From Piscirickettsiaceae bacterium (GTDB lineage: Bacteria; Pseudomonadota; Gammaproteobacteria; Nitrosococcales; Methylophagaceae): 12,970 nucleotides of DNA. Below, one piece after another: positions 1 through 7,144 of this stretch. The position numbers were made by a program, and so were the translations under genes. Numbering within the stretch: the stretch's first letter is position 1; each line of letters begins with the position of its first letter. The notes below the pieces were generated by a model. That model was given only the letters and a program-made list of their open reading frames with translations, ran no database searches and was not told where the DNA came from. The stretch is from NCBI GenBank assembly GCA_018646825.1, contig JABGUA010000022.1, positions 1-12,970 on the forward strand. The letters run 5' to 3'.

Positions 1-372
1 AATCGCTTTCAGCTATTTCAGTCCTCTGCTTTTGATATAAAAATGTCAGATAATAGTGTCGATAATATTCTTTGTATGCGATTGTTACATCATATTTCTG
101 ATTCTGAAAATCGCTTGAGAATATTACGAGAACTTCATCGTGTTACCAATGATACTCTAATTTTATCGATGTGGGTCGATGGTAACTTACAGGCGAAAAA
201 CCGACAGAAATTAGAGAACAAACGAGGAAAATCACGGTCGATAAATCGTCTTGCTATCTCACAAGAACAGGCAGAACTGGAATGTCGTGATGCTGGGTTT
301 AAGATTGTAAAGCATATTGATTTACTGCCCAAAATATCAATGTGGCGTTTTTATATTTTAAGAAAAATATAA
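1..372 (+). CDS. Class I SAM-dependent methyltransferase, 3' part (5' end outside window)
   Basis: The reading frame is open to the first base of the window, so this is the C-terminal part of a longer gene and the ATG at 43 is internal. About 123 residues are visible. A segment FDIKMSDNSVDNILCMRLLHH (split here: FDIKMSDNSVD, then NILCMRLLHH) followed by a leucine- and arginine-rich helix with ELHRV is the usual post-motif part of Methyltransf_11-type class I enzymes: the acidic loop after the SAM-binding half, then the ILCM strand, then the HH helix. The C terminus (DLLPKISMWRFYILRK) has the late beta strands expected of the fold. The glycine-rich SAM motif must lie upstream of the window. 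The substrate cannot be told from this part; small molecule, lipid or protein are all open. The next gene downstream is on the other strand, so no operon is visible. Confidence 0.8.
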   Translation, partial: NRFQLFQSSAFDIKMSDNSVDNILCMRLLHHISDSENRLRILRELHRVTNDTLILSMWVDGNLQAKNRQKLENKRGKSRSINRLAISQEQAELECRDAGFKIVKHIDLLPKISMWRFYILRKI

Positions 373-383
373 CCCTGTTAATA

Positions 384-402
384 ACAACATCTAAGATGTT
401 GT
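384..402. repeat. Perfect 9-bp inverted repeat behind the methyltransferase gene
   Basis: ACAACATCT, one central A, then AGATGTTGT form a perfect inverted repeat 12 bases after the methyltransferase stop codon. As RNA it could fold into a hairpin of about 8 bp with a 3-base loop. No run of T follows on the plus strand, so it is not a standard intrinsic terminator. It may still stabilise a 3' end or be a protein site. It directly abuts the dispersed repeat copy that starts at 402. Confidence 0.4.
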
Positions 403-423
403 GGCTGTCCGCTTCGGGTCGAA
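402..423 (+). repeat. Dispersed intergenic repeat, copy A
   Basis: The sequence TGGCTGTCCGCTTCGGGTCG plus AA matches copy B at 1298-1319 in 18 of 22 positions. The central part can fold (TTCG GGT CGAA). Both copies lie in non-coding DNA, which suggests a short dispersed repeat family in this genome or the decayed end of a mobile element. Only two clear copies are visible, so chance similarity is not fully excluded. Confidence 0.4.
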
Positions 424-550
424 ATCAGTCTAAATATCTCTAGATTAGAAGTTGAATCAATAAGTAATGTAAATAGAGTTCATCATCACCTTTTCATGAT
501 GTCGCAAAAAATAATTACAGTATTTGTCAATATGGGAGCTTGTTATGTAC

Positions 551-745
551 TCAGGCGTCAACCTCATCCCACGCCGACGGGTTTCCCTTTTTCTTAAGCT
601 TTTTGGCGTCACTTCTCTCTGCTTTTTCTACACGCTTTTTCTTCTTACGCTCATTTTTCTCAGTTACGATCTTAATTGCATCAGGTTTCGTTAAATTAGG
701 GTGTTTAGCGAGCAACGCATCGATCTTGTCATCAGTTTTTGTCAT
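551..745 (-). CDS. Small lysine-rich conserved-type protein, function unknown
   Basis: This encodes 64 residues with a strong lysine and arginine bias in the middle and second half (NERKKKKRVEKAERSDAKKL, then KKKGNPSAWDEVDA). The N-terminal half (DKIDALLAKHPNLTKPDAI) looks like a short helical, UBA-like or DNA-binding-like segment, but I do not recognise a named domain. The start ATG at 743-745 has AAGG seven bases upstream. There is no signal peptide, membrane helix or cysteine. The charge suggests binding to nucleic acid or ribosome, which is inference only. The overlapping open frame on the plus strand (540-767) is hydrophobic low-complexity sequence and is best read as its shadow. The gene is co-oriented with the DUF3297 gene 141 bases upstream, but that gap probably carries its own control signals. 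Confidence 0.65.
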   Translation of the reverse strand: MTKTDDKIDALLAKHPNLTKPDAIKIVTEKNERKKKKRVEKAERSDAKKLKKKGNPSAWDEVDA

Positions 746-886
746 GGGTGAACCTTATAATGTGTAAATTCAGATATTACATGTATTCGTCTACTACCTA
801 CGGGCCAGTGACAGCCGCTTAATCATCGCTCTAATTAATACTCTGCCCTCCCACACTACGGGTTGTTATGATGCATAGACAATCAC

Positions 887-1135
887 TTAACGATAAAAGG
901 CTTCAACCGTTCCTTTTAGCTTCATCAGCATGGGTTGCCCACGACGGTCCAACGCCTTAGGAGAAGCGATTTTCACCCACCCTTCACTGATGCAATATTC
1001 CTCGACATCGAAACGTTCTTTTCCATTCAGTCGAATACCAATGTCATGCTCGAAAATCTCTGCCACATGATGTGGGCTAGAGGGGGAGATCGAAAGGCGA
1101 TCCGGTAAAGTGGGTTGCGATTTTGTCTCGCTCAT
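887..1135 (-). CDS. DUF3297 family protein
   Basis: The 82-residue protein matches my memory of the DUF3297 family over its whole length: LPDRLSISPSSPHHVAEIFE near the N terminus, then GIRLNGKERFDVEEYCISEG, then DRRGQPMLMKLKGTVEAFYR at the very end. This family is widespread in proteobacteria and has no known function; it is small, soluble and has no signal peptide. The length is typical, so the gene looks intact. The start ATG at 1133-1135 has a weak AGG about 8 bases upstream. A good promoter sits at 1168-1196 on the same strand, giving a leader of roughly 25 bases. The gene seems to be a single transcription unit, possibly reading on into the lysine-rich gene. Confidence 0.88.
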   Translation of the reverse strand: MSETKSQPTLPDRLSISPSSPHHVAEIFEHDIGIRLNGKERFDVEEYCISEGWVKIASPKALDRRGQPMLMKLKGTVEAFYR

Positions 1136-1167
1136 GTTCGTGACCTGATAAATAAATAAACTGTATT

Positions 1168-1196
1168 ATTGTAGTCAATATAGACCTAACGCTCAA
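1168..1196 (-). promoter_or_regulatory. Sigma70-type promoter of the DUF3297 gene
   Basis: Read on the minus strand, TTGAGC (1196-1191) and TACAAT (1173-1168) are separated by exactly 17 bases. That is 4 of 6 and 5 of 6 matches to the consensus boxes with ideal spacing. Transcription would begin near 1160, about 25 bases before the ATG. Confidence 0.5.
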
Positions 1197-1297
1197 GAAC
1201 ATAAATATCGTTAAGAAGCCTTGAAATCGGATGTTCAAACTGTTTGGTTTTTCGATGGACTATAACAGTTCTACTCTGGCAGTGATGTTCTGATTTT

Positions 1298-1319
1298 TGG
1301 CTGTCTGCTTTGAGTCGGA
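1298..1319 (+). repeat. Dispersed intergenic repeat, copy B
   Basis: TGGCTGTCTGCTTTGAGTCG plus GA corresponds to copy A at 402-423, with differences mostly C/T or A/G transitions, the pattern expected of diverging copies. It is followed within about 65 bases by GCGGCCAGTGG, whose CCAGTG core recurs at 804-809 in GGGCCAGTGACAGCC. The full element may therefore be longer and more degraded than the matched core. Confidence 0.4.
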
Positions 1320-1524
1320 AGTTGCCGTATGAAACTCAGCTTAGTTCAATTCGTCGCTAGCGGCCAGTGGTTTACGTCACTGACAATAATTAGCCTAATG
1401 TTTTTCGATGAAAATTATTCCTGAGTTAGCTTTTCAGCCACCGCACTCAAGTTCCATCATTCATAAACATTCCAAGTCTAAGTTTCATGTTCGAAACTAG
1501 CGATAATAGGCTTCAATTACTGAT

Positions 1525-1977
1525 CTATTTTCTATCACTAAAATAATACATTAGTCGATAAATTGCAGGTAGAACCAGTAAAGTCAGCAATGTTGATGAA
1601 ATGATACCTCCAATAACAGCTGTCGCTAACGGACGCTGTACTTCAGCGCCGGCACCCGAATTAATTGCCATTGGCACAAAACCTAAACTGGCTACCAAAG
1701 CAGTCATCAATACCGGACGTAAACGTTGGCTAGCACCCTCTTTAATTGCAACTAATAATGTTTCGCCCTTTTCTCGTAATTCACGAATAAATGACAACAT
1801 CACCATACCATTTAATACAGCAACTCCCGATAAGGCGATAAAGCCAACAATAGCTGAAATAGACAATGACATATCTCTATACATCAATGCCATTACACCT
1901 CCAGTTAATGCCAGAGGAACACCTGTAAATACAACTAAGGTGTCACGTAATGACTTAAAGGCACTATCTGTTAATAG
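1525..1977 (-). pseudogene. 5'-truncated CusA/CzcA-type RND efflux pump remnant
   Basis: The translated frame of 150 codons matches the last part of heavy-metal RND pumps (HME family: CzcA, CusA). Visible landmarks are FTGVPLALTGG, then IVGFIALSGVAVLNG, then EGASQRLRPVLMTALVASLG, then FVPMAINSGAGAEVQRPLAT, and the final helix TLLTLLVLPAIYRLMYYF. This covers about transmembrane helices 9 to 12 of 12; family members have roughly 1,040 residues, so some 85% is missing, including both periplasmic loops and the metal and proton sites. In this frame a stop codon (1980-1978) stands just before the first homologous codon. The fragment overlaps the tesA-like stop by 7 bases. By chance a GGAGG precedes the ATG at 1893-1891, so a 122-residue membrane peptide could be made, but no pump activity is expected. 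No CusB or CusC partner gene lies nearby. Confidence 0.85.
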
Positions 1978-2591
1978 TTATTCTCATCAAGTAAAGGTTT
2001 TAGATAAGGCAGGATATTTTGCAATACCTTAACTTGACCCTTTTTGTTCGGATGTAGCCCATCAGCTTGCATTAAGCTTTTATTCAATGCAACGTCTTCT
2101 AGCATAAATGGCAAATAGGCTATCTGATACTTCTTTGCGATTTTTTCGTATAGCCCATAAAACATCTCGGTATAGCGTTTGCCGTAGTTTTGTGGGATTT
2201 GATTTCCAATCAAAAGTACTTTTGCATTTACTTGATGGGCTTGTTGAATCATTTCTTCAAGATTTTTGGTCGTTTGTTGTAGAGGGTAGCCACGTAAAGC
2301 ATCATTAGCCCCCAATTCTAAAATCACCCAACAAGGTTTATGTTCTAAAACAAGTGAATCAAAACGTGACAAGCCACCTTGCGTAGTTTCACCGCTGATA
2401 CTGGCATTCACGACTTTAATGTCCGGATGTGATTGAGAAAGTTGATTTTCAAGTAAACTAACCCAGCCCACCTCTTGTCGTAAGTTGTAGGCCGCACTTA
2501 GACTATCGCCCATAACGAGTAATGTTGATGCTGAAGTGACATGACTAAACAATAAAATAACGAACAACAACACTTGTTTTTTTAAAAACAT
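1971..2591 (-). CDS. tesA: Periplasmic SGNH-fold esterase / acyl-CoA thioesterase I-like (lysophospholipase L1)
   Basis: This is an SGNH hydrolase of the TesA/arylesterase type, 206 residues against about 208 in E. coli. The signal peptide (FLKKQVLLFVILLFSHVTSA) predicts export, with cleavage after Ala21. Block I GDSLS gives the nucleophile Ser30, block II has Gly67 in SISGET, block III is GAND (94-97), and block V DGLHP gives Asp177 and His180, so the triad and oxyanion residues are all present. It should cleave fatty acyl esters and thioesters in the periplasm. I chose the ATG at 2591-2589 because AAAGGG lies about 5 bases upstream and the signal peptide starts there; an in-frame ATG at 2627 would add 12 residues reaching across the divergent start. 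The pairing with ybbA-ybbP is conserved in E. coli and its relatives, and TesA has been reported to work with YbbAP. An RND remnant overlaps its 3' end. Confidence 0.92.
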   Translation of the reverse strand: MFLKKQVLLFVILLFSHVTSASTLLVMGDSLSAAYNLRQEVGWVSLLENQLSQSHPDIKVVNASISGETTQGGLSRFDSLVLEHKPCWVILELGANDALRGYPLQQTTKNLEEMIQQAHQVNAKVLLIGNQIPQNYGKRYTEMFYGLYEKIAKKYQIAYLPFMLEDVALNKSLMQADGLHPNKKGQVKVLQNILPYLKPLLDENNY

Positions 2592-2616
2592 ACCAACCCT
2601 TTTAGAGTGAAACACC
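2592..2616. promoter_or_regulatory. 25-base divergent spacer between tesA and ybbA start codons
   Basis: Both start codons face away from this spacer, which contains the tesA ribosome site (AAAGGG on the minus strand, 2597-2602) and a weak ybbA site (AGAG, plus strand). It is too short for two promoters, so each promoter must lie inside the other gene's coding start. The best but weak candidate for ybbA is TTGATG at 2525-2530 followed by AACAAT 17 bases on; I found no clear box pair for tesA. Confidence 0.5.
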
Positions 2617-3294
2617 ATGGCGGTCAAGACTGCGATTCAAGTAAATAATTTAACTCATACCGTGACAGCAAACACCGGTGATTTGACTATACTGAAGGGT
2701 ATCAATCTAGAAATCAAGGCAGGTGAATCTGTTGCAATTGTCGGTGCTTCCGGCTCTGGGAAATCAACTTTACTCGGCTTATTAGCAGGTCTAGATGTCA
2801 ACACATCTGGCGAAATAATTCTTTATGACCACCCTTTCTCCAGTTTGGATGAAGAAGCCCGAGCGCTGATACGCGGACAATACGTTGGCTTTATTTTCCA
2901 ATCCTTTCACCTTTTACCAAGTCTCCAAGCAATTGAAAACGTCATGCTCCCGGCAGAGCTTAAAGGCGATAAAAAGGCCCGAAAAAAGGCAGAAGCATTA
3001 TTAGATAAAGTCGGATTGTCGCATCGTTTAACACATTACCCCAATCAGCTTTCTGGTGGTGAACAACAGCGTGTGGCGATCGCACGAGCCTTTGCTTCTA
3101 GTCCTAAAATTCTGTTTGCCGATGAGCCCACCGGTAATCTCGATGAAGGCAATGGAAAAATTATTATTGAACAGTTGTTTGAGCTCAACCAGTCACAAGG
3201 GACAACACTGGTGATGGTGACGCATGATAATGAACTCGCTAAGAAATGCGATCGGCAACTCATGATGTCGGCAGGCCAGTTGATGGAAAAATAG
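2617..3294 (+). CDS. ybbA: ABC transporter ATPase YbbA
   Basis: The 225-residue protein is a complete single-domain ABC ATPase of the LolD/MacB-like group that pairs with FtsX-type permeases. Walker A is GASGSGKS (43-50), the Q-loop glutamine is Gln95, the signature is LSGGEQQ (145-151), Walker B is ILFADE (165-170), the D-loop is GNLD, and the switch histidine follows in VMVTHD near residue 203. All catalytic residues are present. It should act at the cytoplasmic face of the inner membrane as a dimer driving YbbP. The stop codon at 3292-3294 is 2 bases before the ybbP start, so the two are translated together. LolD would be the alternative family, but the divergent tesA and the large ten-helix permease point to YbbA. 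Confidence 0.93.
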   Translation: MAVKTAIQVNNLTHTVTANTGDLTILKGINLEIKAGESVAIVGASGSGKSTLLGLLAGLDVNTSGEIILYDHPFSSLDEEARALIRGQYVGFIFQSFHLLPSLQAIENVMLPAELKGDKKARKKAEALLDKVGLSHRLTHYPNQLSGGEQQRVAIARAFASSPKILFADEPTGNLDEGNGKIIIEQLFELNQSQGTTLVMVTHDNELAKKCDRQLMMSAGQLMEK

Positions 3295-3296
3295 TG

Positions 3297-5756
3297 ATGA
3301 CTCTAGCCTTTCGCTTAATGATAAGAGACATACGTAGCGGCGATATTTTGACCCTACTTATCGCGTTGATTATTTCAGTTAGCACAGTCACGTCAATTAG
3401 TTTATTTATCGATAGACTTCAGCTTTCCTTCGAACAAGAATCAGCCACCCTGCTCGCCGCTGATAGGCTAATACGATCGGATGATGAAATCCCTGATAGC
3501 TGGCAAGTCAAAGCCAGCGAATTGTCACTACAGACTGCCGAAAACACATCATTCCGAACCATGATTTTTGCTGGTGATACCTTGCAGCTAAGTCGACTGA
3601 GTGCGGTCACCAACAGTTATCCTTTAAAAGGTGCCTATTTAGTAGACGATACCTTATTTGGGTCAGGATATGCATTCACCGAACCGCCCAAACAGGGACA
3701 AGTGTGGGTGTCTTCAAGACTCGCTAGTTTATTGAATGTCAACATTGGTGATCAGATAGATATTGGTGAAGCTAAATTCACGATTGATAAGTATTTAGTG
3801 CGAGATCCCGGCTCAAGTAGTTCCGCATTTGCCTTATCTCCTCGTGCTGTAATGAATATTGCTGATCTCGCATCGACACAAGTCATTATTCCAGGTAGCC
3901 GCATTAGTTACTCTCTTTTACTCGCAGGAAACCGTGCCAATCTCGATAAATATGAATCGTGGGTCATACCAAAATTGAATATGGGACAACGCTGGCGAAC
4001 ACCATTACAAAAAGGCGATCGTATCGGCGATACAATCGCAAAAGCGGAGTCTTTTTTATTATTAGCAGGTACCTTGGCCGTCGTCCTAGCTGGCATAGCC
4101 ATGGCACTCGCCTCAGCACGGTTTGTGAAACGCCATTTAATGCAGGTTGCTGTATTAAAAACCTTAGGCGCGACACCGAAGGTGTTGATTAAGGTTTTCA
4201 TCCTACAATTCACTATGCTCTTTATTATCGGTGCTGCAATTGGCTTAGCTGCTGGCTGGGGTGTTCAAGGCATCATTTCGTCATTGCTCTCTGGATTAAT
4301 GTCGACGCCATTACCTGACCCATCAATCAGTCGGCTATGGCTTGGCATTGCAACAGGCTTCATTTCTATGTTGGCTTTTTGTTTGCCACTGATGCTTCGT
4401 CTTATCAAAACATCACCCATGTCGGTATTACAACCCAATTTCAAGATAGAGCAAAACACCTTAGTCATCTATTGCATTGGTTTTATCGGCATGTATGGGC
4501 TTATGTGTATTTATACCGGCGGGTTTTTATTGCCCAGCATTATGACGCTAGCCATTTTTGGCATTGGGCTCGTCGTCTGCTTATTAGGCTGGATGGTTTT
4601 TAAATTAGGTCGCTCTTTGACATCGGGTGCGACCAGTGGTTGGCAGATTGGTTTGGCCTCACTTTACCGAAGACTCATACCCAACCTTTTTCAATTATTG
4701 GTTTTTACACTCATCATCATGCTCGGACTGATCTTACTCGGCGTTAAATCTAGCCTGGTAGCTGATTGGCAAAATCAACTACCGGCTGATGCGCCAAACC
4801 ATTACTTATTTAACGTTCAAGATAATCAAATCGCCCCTATCAACGCAGCAACAGAACAACTCGGTGTACTAAAGTCTGATTGGTACCCCATGGTACGAGG
4901 TCGCGTCATTGCTGCAAATGGGCAAAGCGTGGAAGCGCTATATCCAGAAGAGCGAGGCGAACCAGAATTATATAGTAGAGAATTAAACCTCACTTGGGCT
5001 GAGTCGTTAGGAACAGGCAGTAAACTGTTACAAGGCGATTTTAACGCGACTGGTTTATCCATTGAGCAACGAGTGGCAGAAGAAGCCAAACTCAGTTTAG
5101 GCGACGAACTCACCATCAATATTGGCGGCAAATTGCTTTCCTTGAAGATTACTTCTATTCGCTCAGTGGATTGGGGTTCAATGCAACCTAATTTTTATCT
5201 GATTTTACCAAAACAGGCATTGCAAGATTACCCTGCGAATTTTGTCAGCAGCTTATTTATCAGTGAGTCCAACGCACAATCTTTCTATAAAACCATGTCC
5301 GAGTTTCCAACCGTGTCCATTCTCAATGTGGGTGATATCCTAAAACAAATACAAACCATCATAGGACAGTTATCTCAGGCAATTCAGCTAGTATTACTCT
5401 GCATCTTGATTGCAGGTGCCATCGTCTTATTGGCCAGCGTACGTTCAACACTTGAAGAACGCTTAGAAGAAGGCGCGCTTTTACGTGTGCTAGGAGCAAG
5501 GAAAGCCTTAGTACAACAAGCACTACTTATAGAGTTTGGGGCGCTTGGCTTATTCTCTGGCCTAATTGCTGCCGCTGGTGCCGAAGCCTGCCTCTATGGC
5601 TTACAAGTGTTTGTGTTTAACGGCGATGCCAATTGGCATCTTTTCCTATGGATATTAGGCCCTCTGATTGGTGTTGCCATTATTTCGTCTATTGGACTTT
5701 TTGCCAGCAGAACGGTATTAAAAGTACCGCCGATGCTTTTGTTACGTGACTTTTAA
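3297..5756 (+). CDS. ybbP: FtsX-family ABC permease YbbP
   Basis: The 819-residue membrane protein is the permease partner of YbbA. From the sequence I place about ten transmembrane segments: one near residues 17-38; three at about 252-275, 297-322 and 347-368; a central group at about 388-410, 414-436 and 465-485; and three more at about 693-716, 743-770 and 780-805. Two large periplasmic regions (about 40-250 and 490-690) separate them. This duplicated FtsX layout with the C-terminal PPMLLLRDF is characteristic of YbbP, and the length is close to the E. coli protein (about 804). I prefer the ATG at 3297, just after the ybbA stop, over an in-frame ATG at 3246 inside ybbA; a GTG at 3294-3296 is also possible. 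Such permeases pass mechanical force to the periplasm rather than carrying a solute through the membrane, which fits a role in handing lipid-like molecules to TesA. Confidence 0.92.
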   Translation: MTLAFRLMIRDIRSGDILTLLIALIISVSTVTSISLFIDRLQLSFEQESATLLAADRLIRSDDEIPDSWQVKASELSLQTAENTSFRTMIFAGDTLQLSRLSAVTNSYPLKGAYLVDDTLFGSGYAFTEPPKQGQVWVSSRLASLLNVNIGDQIDIGEAKFTIDKYLVRDPGSSSSAFALSPRAVMNIADLASTQVIIPGSRISYSLLLAGNRANLDKYESWVIPKLNMGQRWRTPLQKGDRIGDTIAKAESFLLLAGTLAVVLAGIAMALASARFVKRHLMQVAVLKTLGATPKVLIKVFILQFTMLFIIGAAIGLAAGWGVQGIISSLLSGLMSTPLPDPSISRLWLGIATGFISMLAFCLPLMLRLIKTSPMSVLQPNFKIEQNTLVIYCIGFIGMYGLMCIYTGGFLLPSIMTLAIFGIGLVVCLLGWMVFKLGRSLTSGATSGWQIGLASLYRRLIPNLFQLLVFTLIIMLGLILLGVKSSLVADWQNQLPADAPNHYLFNVQDNQIAPINAATEQLGVLKSDWYPMVRGRVIAANGQSVEALYPEERGEPELYSRELNLTWAESLGTGSKLLQGDFNATGLSIEQRVAEEAKLSLGDELTINIGGKLLSLKITSIRSVDWGSMQPNFYLILPKQALQDYPANFVSSLFISESNAQSFYKTMSEFPTVSILNVGDILKQIQTIIGQLSQAIQLVLLCILIAGAIVLLASVRSTLEERLEEGALLRVLGARKALVQQALLIEFGALGLFSGLIAAAGAEACLYGLQVFVFNGDANWHLFLWILGPLIGVAIISSIGLFASRTVLKVPPMLLLRDF

Positions 5757-5783
5757 TTTAAATAGAGACTTTATTTAGCCAAC

Positions 5784-5813
5784 CTGACATCGATATTAAT
5801 AAAAAATTATTAT
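5784..5813 (+). promoter_or_regulatory. Candidate promoter of the amino acid permease gene
   Basis: CTGACA (5784-5789) and TATTAT (5808-5813) are spaced by 18 bases in the 128-base gap after ybbP. Each box has 5 of 6 consensus bases. The AT-rich surroundings make chance matches easy, so this is only moderately supported; a 65-base leader would follow. Confidence 0.35.
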
Positions 5814-5884
5814 CTAAATAGCTCAGGTATTATTACAGCTAGGTCACTATTCTGACGCACCTTATCATACAAGGCCCTTCGTCT

Positions 5885-7117
5885 ATGAATAACAAAGTTG
5901 CTCTAAATAGAACGCTATCGCTCCCGATGATGGTGCTTTATGGTCTCGGAACAACCATTGGTGCAGGTATCTATGCTTTAGTGGGTGAGGTCGCTAATTT
6001 AGCTGGGTATTTTTCCCCATTATCATTCCTTATCGCCTCTCTCACAGCCGGATTCACCGCAATCTCCTTCGCCGAACTATGCGGCCGATTCCCCCGTGCT
6101 GCCGGTGCCGCATTATACGTTAAACAGGGCTTTGGCTCCGAACGTCTCTCTACTCTTATTGGGCTTCTCGTCATCTTAGCTGGTCTGGTTTCGGCGGCGG
6201 CATTAGTCAACGGATTTGTTGGTTATTTGCATCAATTTGTCATCATAGATCGTGTTATTGCTATCGCGGCGATCACGTTATTATTGGGTGGTATTGCAAT
6301 ATGGGGGATTGCCGAGTCAGTCATCATTGCGAGTTTAATTACACTCCTAGAAATCGGGGGCATACTCCTTGTAATTGCCGTCAGCGGTGAAGAACTATCC
6401 TCATTATCAACGAGATGGCCCGAATTTGTTCCATCTGCAGACATCACAAGCTGGAGTGGCATTTATTTCGGCGCCGTGCTGGCTTTTTATGCCTTTATCG
6501 GTTTCGAAGACATGGTCGATGTGGCCGAAGAAGTTAAGGATGTAAAACGAACCCTTCCTCTCGCGATTTTTTTTACGCTCGGTATTACGACTTTTATCTA
6601 CATTCTTTTGATGGTGACAGCTGTTTTGTCCTTAACACCGACAGAACTTGCTAACAGCCAAGCACCACTTGCGCTACTTTATGAGCACCATACTGGAGAG
6701 AAAGCAATTGCCGTGGGCATTATCGGTATGTTCGCTATTATTAACGGCGCTTTGATTCAAATAATCATGGCATCACGGGTGTTGTATGGCTTAAGTTCTC
6801 GTGGACAACTACCCGAACTACTCAGTAATGTATATCAGCGTACACGCACACCTCTCATTGCGACAGTATTGGCAACATTCATCGCGCTAGCACTGGCACT
6901 CATAGGTCGCCTTGGCTCACTTGCTCAGATGACATCCTTAATTATGTTGACTATTTTTTCACTTGTGAACCTTGCCTTGTGGCGGGTTAAACACAAAGAT
7001 CCAAATCCTATTGGCGTCAAGGTCTTTCCACGTTGGATCCCCATCACGGGCTTTTTTGTTAGTTTGGCATTTGTTTTAATTGAAACGACAAATGTATTAA
7101 CACAGGCTTTTAGTTAA
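5885..7117 (+). CDS. APC superfamily amino acid permease
   Basis: The protein has 410 residues and about 12 hydrophobic segments and is an inner-membrane secondary transporter. Two family hallmarks are clear. The first is helix 1, with YGLGTTIGAGIYALVG at residues 19-34, the unwound glycine-rich substrate site. The second is the helix 6 stretch AFYAFIGFEDMVDVAEEVKD followed by KRTLPLAI, the usual GFE...AEE...P signature. It is a little shorter than typical members (430-480), as in the bacterial YhdG/cationic amino acid transporter-like branch. The substrate is not deducible: amino acid or polyamine uptake or exchange are all possible. The start ATG has AAGG about 10 bases upstream. The gene stands alone between ybbP and a convergent small gene, so context gives no hint of pathway. 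Confidence 0.88.
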   Translation: MNNKVALNRTLSLPMMVLYGLGTTIGAGIYALVGEVANLAGYFSPLSFLIASLTAGFTAISFAELCGRFPRAAGAALYVKQGFGSERLSTLIGLLVILAGLVSAAALVNGFVGYLHQFVIIDRVIAIAAITLLLGGIAIWGIAESVIIASLITLLEIGGILLVIAVSGEELSSLSTRWPEFVPSADITSWSGIYFGAVLAFYAFIGFEDMVDVAEEVKDVKRTLPLAIFFTLGITTFIYILLMVTAVLSLTPTELANSQAPLALLYEHHTGEKAIAVGIIGMFAIINGALIQIIMASRVLYGLSSRGQLPELLSNVYQRTRTPLIATVLATFIALALALIGRLGSLAQMTSLIMLTIFSLVNLALWRVKHKDPNPIGVKVFPRWIPITGFFVSLAFVLIETTNVLTQAFS

Positions 7118-7144
7118 GAATACAGTACCCATACTCTCCAATGA

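Larger units (their letters stand above)
1136..1524. other. Gene-free stretch of 389 bases between DUF3297 and the RND remnant
   Basis: I see no open frame of credible coding character here. It holds the DUF3297 promoter, repeat copy B (1298-1319), an inverted repeat CCAGTG (1364-1369) / CACTG (1378-1382), and an 11-base direct repeat GTTTTTCGATG at 1247-1257 and 1400-1410. Stop codons are frequent in all frames. Next to a gene remnant, this looks like a zone where DNA was lost or inserted and has decayed. Confidence 0.5.

Noticed and set aside
540..767. Open frame of 75 codons on the plus strand, rich in Phe, Ser and Leu
   Set aside because: It is the antisense image of the lysine-rich gene (AAA/AAG codons read as Phe/Leu), and its composition is low complexity.
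1601..2032. Open frame of 143 codons on the plus strand
   Set aside because: It lies antisense to the RND remnant and the tesA end; the minus strand has clear family homology, this frame has none.
5759..5777. TAAATA / TATTTA inverted repeat after ybbP as a terminator
   Set aside because: The stem is six A-T pairs only with no T tract behind it, so it would be too weak.
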